DNA from: Porpolomopsis calyptriformis
Taxonomy: Eukaryota; Basidiomycota; Agaricomycetes; Agaricales; Hygrophoraceae
NCBI GenBank assembly: GCA_951640195.1
Contig: OX621164.1
Span: 849,098 to 913,097, forward strand
Direction of reading: 5' to 3'
DNA length: 64,000 nt
Part shown: piece by piece, positions 10,701 through 19,625 of the stretch
Layout: every line of letters begins with the position of its first letter
How positions within the stretch are numbered: position 1 is the stretch's first letter
Made by a program: the position numbers and the translations under genes
The notes under the pieces: model-generated
The model's input: the letters and a program-made list of their open reading frames with translations, nothing else
What the model was told of the DNA's origin: nothing
Databases searched by the model: none

Positions 10701-11322
10701 GGAATACGGGTGTCATCCCCACCTTCCCACAACTATTCCGGATCAAAGTAATGTGCCCGCAGCAAATACCTTTCACAAACGTCTCACACGCGCGCAGCAA
10801 AACGCTGAACGATCTTTATCAAAGACAACGGAATCGATGAAGAAATACACCAATCGAAAACAGAAATCTTCACCCTCCTATGAAGAAGGAGATCTAGTCT
10901 GGTTGGACACTAAGAACATCAAGACGACACAACCCTCGAAGAAACTTGACAACCGACGGACCGGACCATTCAAGGTCTTGAAAAGGATATCGGACCTTGC
11001 TTATCTGATCGACATTCCCAGAACATGGAGACTACACCCAGTCTTTCACGTTTCACTCCTAAGACCCAACGTCGGAAATGAATTGCTCCACCCTGATGTC
11101 ATCGACACATCACGGCCTCCTCCTGATCTGATCGAAAATGAAGAAGAATACGAGGTCGAATCCATATTACAACATTCCGGAGCTAAACGACACCGAAAGT
11201 ACTTGGTCAAATGGAAAGGCTATCCAATCGAAGAAGCTACTTGGGAAGATCAATCAAACATTTTACGACATACCAAGGAAATTGTGAAGACATACAAAGA
11301 CTCAATTCAAACGGCGACCTGA
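7771..11322 (+). pseudogene. pol of element W: protease, RT, RNase H, integrase, chromodomain
   Basis: Pol is in the -1 frame relative to gag. It contains, in order: a retropepsin with ALVDSGASGNFV (about 7951-7986); RT with FTVMDIQWGFNN and the YIDDV catalytic motif near 9000; RNase H with ETDTS, the LELLAI Glu and an HWSEYL region; an integrase HHCC zinc domain (H..H...CPACQQNK); a DDE core with TIDLI, SDCGVQF and the Glu of QTDGQTEHTNQ; HPVFHVSLLRP; and a chromodomain (YEVESILQH...YLVKWKGYPIEEATWED). Stops occur at 7855-7857 (TGA) and 10666-10668 (TAA). Cys in SDCG and His in QTEH replace the usual Arg, both by CpG transitions. Most catalytic residues remain. Confidence 0.93.
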
Positions 11323-11489
11323 TTCTATTCATTCATTTGTCATCATCCTGTCTGCCAAGAATTGACCTCTATTTTTAGAACCATTCCTTATAAACTGCGA
11401 GATGTCTCCACTTTCCTTCACGATTCAAATTACGCGCTTCTTGACAACAACTCAAAACCACTCGACTAAAACACCATAGCAATTTTATC

Positions 11490-12236
11490 ATGCCTGCTAC
11501 ACGATCCACACGATCCCCCTCCCCTCAAGTCGCCATCCGACGTTCTGGATGAATCCCTTCATCCGCCATCCACTCCCCTACTCCCAGTCCCTCCACCTCC
11601 GCTTCCTCCCCCCAGCAATTACGTCGACAAGCCCGCGCTCGCACAGAAGACTTCTTCAAGGAGTATCCCACTCAGACCCCTCCTCCCAAAGACCCTGCCA
11701 TTACCATTTCCCGCCTTACAGTCCACAGTAACAGCGTCAGCAATTGGAATCGCGAACTCCGTCAGGAACGTGAAGTTTTACAAGCCGAGCTCAAAGCGTC
11801 AGAGAAAAGCGCCTTGTTCTGGAAGAACCGTTGGGACCAAAACGAGTTGAAAGTTTGGGAGCTTCAACGAGAGAAGAAACGAACATGGGTCAATTGTTAC
11901 GACGTCACCACTTGCGCCATCATTGTCAAGCTTGTCGAAGAGAGTCGTCGAGCCGAACGGCTCTCCAGGGAGGATTTCCTCTGAGCCCAATGCAACCTCG
12001 CAATGACGGAAACTCTGATCGAATATGGTGCATCAGTCAAATACCCAATCAACCTCAATTTGGAGTACCCGGACAACAACGACGACGTCAAGACAGTCCG
12101 AGCCCCTTCCCCTATCGAAGCAGCTTCAGAAACCACCCCCATCGCTTCTCCCTCAGTGGCTGTCGAGGCCCCCGCCACCAAGGAAATCCCGACTCAGGCC
12201 TCGGAAGACGAAACGACTGACACCGCCCAGGTTTGA
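11490..12236 (+). pseudogene. ORF3 of element W, unknown function
   Basis: This 248-codon frame lies between pol and the 3' LTR on the sense strand. It starts MPATRSTRSPSPQVAIRRSG and has a Ser/Pro-rich basic N-terminus, a coiled-coil middle (NWNRELRQEREVLQAELKAS, KVWELQREKKRTW) and an acidic, Pro/Thr-rich tail. Two TGA codons (11550-11552 and 11982-11984) both fit CGA-to-TGA changes. There is no signal peptide, membrane segment or envelope-like cysteine pattern, so an env gene is unlikely. I do not recognise a family. Its integrity apart from the two stops suggests it was coding until recently. Confidence 0.65.
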
Positions 12237-12271
12237 AATTCGGGACGAATTTCCTTTGAAGCTGAGGTGTA

Positions 12272-12671
12272 TGTCACAGTTGGAATTTTCTTTTCTTTTC
12301 TTTATCTAATCACATGTAAACCTATCTCTTATCTTGGGATTCCTCATACTTGTTGATGGGATTCCCCATTGCCTTTCTCTGGGATTCCCCACTACTCTAC
12401 CTATATGTGGACACCTTTCATTTCCATTCTTGTTTCAACCCCTTTATGATTCATCATCGATCACGATGACTCATTCTTATCTCTACCTCATGTTATGTCA
12501 CACTGACTCACACAGATAAGTAGTCAGTATATAAAGGGTGCTTCTGTACGTATCAGACCTTAAGTCTGATTCCTCGTTAGCTACTCATAACAAGGACTTG
12601 GAACCATACCCTATATCTCTTGGGACAGAACACCCGAAGTAAAACGCATTCCGAACAACCGGTTTATAACA
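12272..12671 (+). repeat. 3' LTR of element W (400 bp)
   Basis: It starts TGTCACAGTTGG and ends GGTTTATAACA, and aligns without gaps to the 5' LTR. It is followed by the GAGGA target duplication at 12672-12676. Confidence 0.95.
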
Positions 12672-13742
12672 GAGGACCGGAAGCGGGTGGAGGAGACCTA
12701 TGAGAGGCTCCTTCAGCTGCTTCTGGATAGCAAAATTGACCAGGAGGAGTTCCATTGAGAAACAGAAAAGGTAGTGGGTGAGAGTGGAATGAAGGCAGCA
12801 GAGGTGTTGGCAGATATGCCAGACATGATGGGGGCAACGATGGAGATGACGGAGGAGGGGCACGAGCCCCCAGTTGATGAAGATGAATCGGCAGCAGCAG
12901 CGCAATCACTGACTGCAGAGGAACTGGTCGAGCGGTTGAAGGCAGCATATTGGGAGAGGATGGCAGAGAAGGGACAATCCCTTCTGGTGATGATGACGCA
13001 GGAGTACCACAAGAGAAAGGTGATGGAGGAGACTTTGCACCTGGTTGAGGGCAAGGTGAGTCTCCTTCTTTTCTCTTATTTTTGTTTTTACTAACAGACT
13101 CTTTTATTTCATAGTGTGATTTCTGCGAGAAGGTTAGCGTGGAATGTGAAATTGACCCTGCCGATCCATTATGCATCAAGTGCATAATGGATAAGTGCGG
13201 CTGCTATTGGAAGGGGGAAACCTGCTTGGGCAAGAAGTTCAAGCCACGGCCCAAGGCAGAATTGAAGGGTGTGAACAAGTCAGCGACGGCAGAAGAGTTG
13301 AAGAAGGGGGTTCAGAAATCAGCAAGGGCCGTATCTCATAAGTGTTTCTTTTTCTATTGCTGTCTTTATTCTTTCTAACTAATTCTTTTCAGGTCCTGTA
13401 GTTTATATCAACAAGACCCTGCCCTTCAAGGAGGAGATGGTGGGTAAAGGCTTGAAGGAAACAACGCAGCTGATTGCGGGTTAGAAAGGGAAGGTGGCCA
13501 ATGAAGAGAAATTGTGGGAGATTTTGGCAGCGATCACAGAGGAGAAAGTGTGAGTAAAGGCATGGATCATGGGTCAGAAAGGGAAGGCAAAGGCGAAGGT
13601 GGCCGATGAAGAGAAATCACAGGAGATTTTAGCAGCAATCATGGAGGAGAAAGCACAAGTAAAGGCATGGATTGTCATTCTCGAGGAGATTTACAGGGGG
13701 TTGGAAGAAAAGGAAGAGGAAATGGTCTTAGACCAATTGTAG
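12672..13742 (+). pseudogene. Gene G, 3' part: coiled coil, cysteine cluster and tandem repeat
   Basis: The frame broken at 5774 resumes as DRKRVEETYERLLQLLLDSK. After a 59-bp intron (13056-13114, GTGAGT...CATAG) comes the cluster C-x2-C-x6-C-x8-C-x2-C-x4-C-x-C (starting CDFCEK), which resembles a Zn2Cys6-type fold. A basic linker follows, then another intron (13331-13392), a duplicated segment and a probable stop at 13740-13742. Stops inside (for example CAT-TGA-GAA near 12757) mark it as dead. A Zn2Cys6-like domain flanked by coiled coils would suit a DNA-binding protein, but this is inference. The antisense gene in Z has a comparable plan. Confidence 0.6.
13483..13670 (+). repeat. Imperfect tandem duplication in gene G
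   Basis: A unit of about 85-95 bp running AGAAAGGGAAGG...GATGAAGAGAAAT...GAGATTTTAGCAGC...GTAAAGGCATGGAT occurs twice, at about 13483-13567 and 13575-13670, with substitutions and a small length difference. It lies in the last coding part of G. Confidence 0.6.
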
Positions 13743-13867
13743 ATTTATACTTTGTCTTGTATAATTTTTGTAGCCTTTAGTCTTTCTCCTCTAAAATTGT
13801 ATTTTTGTTTCCAAAAAAATGAAAGAAAGACTTGAAATGAAAAAGATTGTGTAGAGTTTTGTTATGG
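13743..13867. other. AT-rich junction between gene G and element X2
   Basis: This is an AT-rich non-coding stretch with a run of seven A. It is probably the 3' untranslated region of G. The X2 integrase frame (minus) ends close to 13868 without a recognisable X-type LTR, so the 3' LTR of X2 is missing. Confidence 0.4.
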
Positions 13868-15117
13868 CAGGTTACAAGTCCTCGATTGCAATGCTATCAA
13901 GTGGTTCGCTAGCTAGCAAACATTCCATGTCTCTAAGTTGTGAGGTTAATATGTCGAGGAATCATTTGGGAATTGCAATTGATCTTTGAGTGAAGTATAG
14001 GATGACTCTAAATGCAGCAATCGGATGATGTAAGATGGATCCATCGAGCTCTGTGACGATATAAGCTTTTCCTAGGTTTCGAGATATCACGACTAGGGGT
14101 CCTAGGTATCGAGGATGCATCTTTCGATTGAGAGACTTCTCAATCTTGGTGTTCTGAATGAGTATGAGATCACCAGTTTTGAAGTTGTAGTCGCAAATGG
14201 TTTTCTCGTGTCTTTTCTCAAATCGAATGGCAGATTATAGGCAAGCAGTGAGAACCTTTGATTGAAGTTGTTCTAAGTCAGTGTCTCATTTCTGTAGAGC
14301 AATCGCGCATTGTGATATTAGGTCAGTTGTTGAGAGAACCGAATCTGGAGCGGGAAGGAGATATGTTACTTCAGCAATGTCTAAAGGTAGCAATGGTTGA
14401 GAACTAGTGATGGCGAAGTAGGGTGAGCATCCCAATCACTTTCAGGTAGTGACGCACTCAGCCCAGAATATGGAGTAGGCTCCGATTGACCATTGCTTCT
14501 GATCGCCATCGACAGCTTTGAATAGTGATTGTCGTACATCGAAATGTGATTATTCGACTATTCTATTTGCGCAAGAGTTTTATCTGCTGATGCGAATATG
14601 GTTGATTCGATAGCGCTTGGCAAGGTGATCTACAGCTCCTAAGAAGGCCATTCCATTATCCATGACAATTTCTTGAAGAGAGCCCCAGCGACAGATTATA
14701 TCCTTGAAGATCCATTTGCCAATCAATTTCGCTGTTTCTGAATGAAGCATTTGAAATTCAGGATAGTAGGTGAGGGAGCATTGCCCTTGGACTATATATT
14801 GAAATGGACTGGATCAGGGCATATGCATTGTGTCAACATAGATTTTAGTGAACAGGGGAGCTAGCGTGGAGATGGTCAGAGGGATGAGGGCTTGCGTAGT
14901 TTGATGAACCTGACAGATATGACATGTCTGAATGAACCAGACTATGTCGGGGGCCATATGGGGCCACCAGAAACATTCGGAAATGATCAATCGGGTAGCA
15001 AAGATAGCCTTGTGACCTGTTCAATCGTGAAGTTCCATCATGATTACTAATTGGCGATCCAGATCAATGACTAATTTATGAGTGCCTTGTCTATCCTTTC
15101 GCTATAGTCGATGGTTG
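13868..15117 (-). pseudogene. Integrase remnant of X2
   Basis: Reading the minus strand down from about 15110 gives RQGTHKLVIDLDRQLVIM, HKAIFATRLIISECFWWPHM, TCHICQVHQTT (zinc finger CxxC), a core with IYVDTMHMP, EIVMDNGMAFLGAV and RYRINHIRIS, and a C-terminal HPRYLGPLVVISRN...VTELDGS module. At least six stops are present. The Asp of VDTMH and of MDNG are kept; the Glu region is broken. Confidence 0.75.
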
Positions 15118-15506
15118 TGTTAGGTGCGAAGCAGGACTCAGGTCTTCACCCTGGGAGGTCCAATATGGGTCTTAGCTGATGCAAACAAGGAAGTTGGCAA
15201 GTCCAAGTTGTGGTTCAACCTAGAGAAGTACAAGCAATTCCAAGCTGCCTATATTTACCCTAGCTGAGTCCGAAAATGTGATTATGTAATCAATCCATGG
15301 AACGATTGTGTAAGCAATGATTAAGTGTAAAAGATAAGATAAGAAAGATAAGAAGGAGTGACAAATGTCACACTTGTGACCATGACTCAACCGGTCAGGT
15401 AACGGTCACGTTGTGACAGCGTGACAATCGCAGCATCGAAAATGATAGTAAAGAGAACTGGCACACAGAAAGGAAATAATAACCAAAAAAGAGACTCATT
15501 GTAACA
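15118..15506 (+). repeat. Solo LTR A (389 bp), target duplication GGTTG
   Basis: It starts TGTTAGGTGCGAAGC and ends CATTGTAACA. GGTTG directly precedes it (15113-15117) and follows it (15507-15511). It interrupts the X2 pol between the RNase H and integrase remnants. It is nearly identical to solo LTR B in opposite orientation (about five differences by eye). No internal region of this family is in the window. Confidence 0.95.
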
Positions 15507-15618
15507 GGTTGTCAATAAAGAACTCTTTGCAGTATCGTATAAAACTCGCATAGTTGCTGTCAGACATGTTGCTCAGTCATTCAAGATCTGAGAGCCATTT
15601 TCGAATGAGGATAAGTTA

Positions 15619-15999
15619 TCAATCATCTTGCTGAGCTGCTTCCAATTGCAGAACGATGTTGTAGGAATTGGTATGTGGATGGATAGCATCCTCCTCCTCC
15701 TCACTGAAATTTTTACTCTGTGAGTAAACTGAGGTGGGCATTTGGAGGGTTTTCATTTGGGGTGCGGGCGAATCATTGATATGGTGCATTAATCCATGGA
15801 CGCGATCAATCCAGTCATTGAAGTCTTTATCAATCAGCTCTTTGTTGTCTTGGTCATCAGGTTGTTGGGGGTATTGAGAGAGACCGTCAGGACCATGGTT
15901 TGAACCAGCAACATGTACCAAGGTAAAATAGAATGTTAGGATTGCTATGATCCATCTGTTAATACTGGCTTGAGGTGTGATGTCTGGGTTCGCTAGCAT
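15619..15999 (-). pseudogene. RNase H C-terminal remnant of X2
   Basis: The minus frame reads NPDITPQASINRWIIAILTF then HVAGSNHGPDGLSQYP, the typical end of a Gypsy RNase H domain (usually GxxHxGPDGLSR), followed by an acidic spacer rich in Asp and Asn. The upstream RNase H and RT are gone. Solo LTR A lies just downstream. Confidence 0.7.
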
Positions 16000-16326
16000 T
16001 CCCTTGATATAGCGAGCGTTGACTTCTATAATGAGGTTCCAAATGCCGATGAGGTAGAGTCAGAGCAATCGCAAGGCTTGATAGAGACTGTAGATTTCAA
16101 GTTTCAGCTGAGAGAACCTTCTGTCTCAATCATTCAGCGTGATCAAACTGAAATGATTATAGTATTGTTTCTTCAGGTTGTCAGGATCACATTGGCATAG
16201 GTGAAAGCCTACAGTGATATAGGAGGTGTTGATGGCAAGTATGACAGGGGCATCAGAAGTATAATCGAGGACTCATAGAGCGGGCAATTCTAGAAGGGCT
16301 TGTTTTAAGTCCTCTTGAGTGGCGAG

Positions 16327-16659
16327 TTAATTGGGACCAAATTCAAAGGGCATATCCTTCCTAGTGAGCTTGACTAGGTTTTGAGCTAACACGTCAAACA
16401 GTCTTCTGAGCAGGATATCATAGGTGGGAGTGCGAATGACATGAATTTGAAGGTAGAGGGTTATGTCGCCGATCTGACAGGGGACATTCCTTGTGAGACC
16501 TAAGGATTGGTCTATTTTGCTGTTGGCCAATTGCATATTGAGTTGGATAGTCAGGTTGTAGATTAGTCCTAGGTCATGGCAAATGGCTTCAGACATAGCG
16601 ATTATCTGAGATCTGGGATTGACGATACATTCGATCATTTCTTTATGATCAATCAACAT
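16327..16659 (-). pseudogene. Retropepsin-like protease remnant of X2
   Basis: The frame contains IECIVNPRSQIIAMSEAICHDLGL, then NMQLANSKIDQSLGL, NVPCQIGDITLYLQIHVI and TYDILLRRLFDVL, the order seen in the protease of this Gypsy type. Family members usually have a catalytic Asp in a DPGSQ-like motif. Here it reads NPRSQ, so the active-site Asp is lost (G-to-A change) along with the Gly. Confidence 0.75.
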
Positions 16660-17479
16660 GACAATCGATCAGAGAGCATGCTATTCCTTTGTGACAGTAA
16701 CAGTGTGAGAGGTTTCATCGGATGAGAGAGTGTTCAGATATGATTCATAGGGGTTGGGAATGGTGATGGAACAATTGTTGTCATCACAATAGGGAAGAGC
16801 GTCGTTCGGAATTGCTTCCACTTTGACAGTTTTGACTGCGATCGGTCAACTAGGAGGCTGAGTTGTTTAGGGGTTACTACCTCTTGAACCTTCAATCAGA
16901 CTTCGGGTGAGAGGGATAGCAACTCTTTGGGGGAAAGCGTGATGCAAGGGGTTTTCATTGAATGAGTATAGATGTCAGAGGCAATTTTTGAGTCTTGAAT
17001 TGGCACTTGAGTGTGGTACGAGGGGTCTTTGTCTCTCTTTGCCATCGGAGAGCCAAAGTTTCGGATGTGGGGCAGTACGTAGTTAGACTCTTTCGCTTTC
17101 ACAAATGGATGTTCCTGTGTAGCTAGCTAAGTTGGGGTGGTTGCGATCAGAGTGCTCAATGGTTTGTCAGCTGCTTTCTCTTTCTCAGGTTCATGTCGTT
17201 GAGGCTGAACGATCTCTACTCCATCAAATGTCTTTTTGCTCCTTAACGTGAAAATCTCTTTTTCGAGGGCAATCTGTTTGTCGGTGGATAGTTGGTATGT
17301 TTCAGTCACTGGATTGCATTGGATACTGGCTGAAATTCCATACATCATTCCAGCAGTTGGAGTTGGGTTTTGCTTATACCATTCATCCATTCATCCTTTC
17401 AGGGTTTTTCCCAGCATTTGCTAGGGGACAAACCTGTTGTTTGGGAGTACGATCCTTCCTTCGAAGTTTTTCTTGCATT
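16660..17479 (-). other. Decayed linker between gag and protease of X2
   Basis: Only short broken minus frames remain (for example 16896-17102 and 17127-17390, with MDEWYKQNPTPTAGMMYG and a polar Lys/Glu region). They fit the variable spacer between zinc knuckle and protease in this family. No separate gene is supported. Confidence 0.5.
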
Positions 17480-18435
17480 AATCATTTTGAATATATTCAC
17501 AGCAGGTTGGGCAGCTTCTGATGAAGTGATTGGGACTTCCACAGAAGATGCAGATTTTCGGCTCGAATGGGTCAGGAGCGTTGGGTTGTCGTTCTGATGA
17601 TTGTGGCGATTGAGGGGGCAGGTTTCACTTTGGGGGACCTCTATTGTCCAGGGTTTTGACTAGTGTAGTCATTAGTTTCTCCATAAAGACACTGAGGTCT
17701 TCTTGTTTATGGCGGGGGTAGTAGTCATCGTCAAAGTCATAGTTTCGCATGGTAGGAAGGTGTTCGGAGACATTCTATAGAGAACGAAATGGGCTGCCTC
17801 ATTGATATCGTTTACCCTATAAGGATTATTGGGGAAGTGATCAGGGAACTTGATTTCCAGTTGTCAGATGATTCTAGACTAGAGTTCAGGTTGGAATCCT
17901 CAGATGAAAGTGTGACTTTGTTCCACTTTGGAGATTCTGTTTTTGATCACAGGAATTTAGTGATCGCAAGGAATGATTGGAAATACACTCCAAGTTTGTT
18001 TGTATTCATAATCCCTAGTTGAAGCTGTTCTCTGACTATCTTGTCCATATCAGTAATGGACCACTTTCAATTGTCTTCTGATCCTGGGTAAAGCTTATAG
18101 ATAGTGGCAATAAATTCATTGAATGTATGTCCAGTTTGGAACTCTGTTTAGTATTCCCAGAGTTTGGAGGTATCGATGTCAATGTATTTGCAAGCATAAG
18201 TCTTCTTCACATCATTGTCATTGATGCTACAATTAGCGAAGAGACCTCTAAGGTCTTGGAAGTATCTTTGAAGTTCATGAGGTTGTTTGGGGTTGAACTT
18301 CGGGGCGGTTGAGTAACCATGAGCAGGCATAACTAGAGTTGGTGGAGTCATCATAGTTGTCATAGAAATCAAGGATAAAGACGAAAGTGATATAGTAGAA
18401 GATGGTTCGTTGGGTGAATCGGGATTTTCTATCAA
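17480..18435 (-). pseudogene. gag of X2 with CCHC zinc knuckle
   Basis: It starts MIENPDSPNEPSSTISLSSL at 18435. KFNPKQPHELQRYFQDLRGLF and CKYIDIDTSKLWEY match the X1 gag closely. After frameshifts the capsid-like part runs to about 17790, and a CCHC knuckle is clear at 17511-17552 (CIFCGSPNHFIRSC). Several shifts and stops break it. Confidence 0.75.
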
Positions 18436-18600
18436 AGTTGAGTTTCGATTTAGTTGGGAGAGGGGAAGTGTTGGTTGGGTTGGATCGATGTTCTGAGTGA
18501 ATCTATCTCATAAGGTTGTGCTTTGAGTGACTCAATTGTGCATCAGGAACAGTAGTTTGAAGGACTGAGTTGAAGGAATCTTTTAAGATTTATTAGTAGG

Positions 18601-18618
18601 CCCTCGCAGTGGGCTCCA
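18601..18618 (-). promoter_or_regulatory. Candidate tRNA primer-binding site, element X2
   Basis: These 18 bases are identical to the X1 site (4558-4575) and begin TGG on the minus strand, three bases inside the LTR end. They are kept while the surrounding element has decayed, which fits a defined primer site. Confidence 0.6.
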
Positions 18619-18621
18619 AAA

Positions 18622-19624
18622 TGATACGTCTGCTTCGTGTATGAGAACTGAATACAGAACAAGGTGCGAGGACAACTATAAAGAGTCTCGACACAGTCTA
18701 TGATTGATGATCATGGAAAGGAAGTCTTCGATCATTCGCGAACGTGATTAATCAGGGAATCGGAAGAATTGGAAGATCAAAAGAGGAAGTCTTTAGAAGA
18801 TCTAGAGAGGATCTAGACTCGAGAGTGAGAGAGAAGCGAATATCTAACTTGTTGGATCACTAGCTACAACATATAGTATATATATCTTCTAGTACAAGTG
18901 TTACGATGAGTCTCTTTTTTGGTTATTATTTCCTTTCTGTGTGCCAGTTCTCTTTACTATCATTTTCGATGCTGCGATTGTCACGCTGTCACAACGTGAC
19001 CGTTACCTGACCGGTTGAGTCATGGTCACAAGTGTGACATTTGTCACTCCTTCTTATCTTTCTTATCTTATCTTTTACACTTAATCATTGCTTACACAAT
19101 CGTTCCATGGATTGATTACATAATCACATTTTCGGACTCAGCTAGGGTAAATATAGGCAGCTTGGAATTGCTTGTACTTCTCTAGGTTGAACCACAACTT
19201 GGACTTGCCAACTTCCTTGTTTGCATTGGCTAAGACCCACATTGGACCTCCCAGAGTGAAGACCTGAGTCCTGCTTCGCACCTAACAACAAGGATCCCTT
19301 TGAATGTATATGATAAAAAGGGAGCCTCTCTAATGATCTAAGGGGAAAGTAGTGAATGGGAATGAAGAAGTTGAATGAAAAGGGAGAAACAGAAGAGAAC
19401 TGATGCCTTTGAATAGTATCTTCCCTTTGATATACAAACTTTTATTCGCGTTCAGAAAGCTTTGATCGCGTTCGGAGTGTTCGATGATTCTCAAACTTGT
19501 TCAGGACATTCAGGAGCTATCAGGAGCATTCGGGGAGTTCGTGTTCGTATTCGAAGGACTTGATAAGTGTCTAGTATTCGTATAGTTGAATATATGGTGC
19601 TCAGGGGATGGAGGGGTTGTATCA
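18622..19624 (-). repeat. 5' LTR of X2 split by solo LTR B
   Basis: On the minus strand it starts TGATACAACCCC at 19624 and ends CGTATCA at 18622. Without the 394-bp solo-LTR insertion it would be about 609 bp, near the 573 bp of the X1 LTR. Shared blocks with X1 include GAGCxCxxxxxxxCCCCT near the start and an AT-rich ATATATCT..GATCCCTTT part. Confidence 0.65.
18899..19287 (-). repeat. Solo LTR B (389 bp), target duplication ACAAG
   Basis: This is the same LTR family as solo LTR A, in the opposite orientation (plus strand TGTTACGATGAG...CACCTAACA). ACAAG occurs at 18894-18898 and again at 19288-19292. It sits inside the X2 LTR. Both copies having intact, different duplications shows two independent insertions, each reduced by LTR-LTR recombination. 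Confidence 0.95.
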
Positions 19625-19625
19625 C

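Larger units (their letters stand above)
5775..12671 (+). mobile_element. Full-length Gypsy/chromovirus retrotransposon W (6,897 bp)
   Basis: The element has two 400-bp LTRs (5775-6174 and 12272-12671) and a perfect 5-bp target duplication. The order is 5' LTR, self-priming site, gag (6239-7780), a -1 frameshift site, pol with protease, RT, RNase H, integrase and chromodomain (7771-11322), ORF3 (11490-12236) and 3' LTR. Six in-frame stops inactivate it (6740 and 7508 in gag, 7855 and 10666 in pol, 11550 and 11982 in ORF3). The reading frames are otherwise undamaged, so the insertion is fairly young. It splits gene G. Confidence 0.97.
13868..19624 (-). mobile_element. Decayed Gypsy element X2 with two solo-LTR insertions
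   Basis: The minus-strand element reads 5' LTR (18622-19624), primer site (18601-18618), gag and zinc knuckle (18435 to about 17480), a protease remnant (16659-16327), an RNase H end (about 15999-15890) and an integrase (about 15070-13868). Almost all reverse transcriptase is missing: only about 330 bp separate protease and RNase H. Many stops and shifts occur throughout. The 5' LTR lies directly in the gag of element Y. Solo LTRs interrupt the integrase side (15118-15506) and the X2 LTR (18899-19287). Confidence 0.85.

Noticed and set aside
11490..12236. ORF3 of W as an envelope gene
   Set aside because: There is no signal peptide, membrane segment or cysteine pattern of an env protein; the middle is a coiled coil.
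15118..19287. 389-bp inverted repeats flanking 3.4 kb, resembling a DNA transposon or foldback element with long terminal inverted repeats
   Set aside because: Each repeat has TG..CA ends and its own different 5-bp target duplication (GGTTG and ACAAG), so they are two separate solo LTRs.
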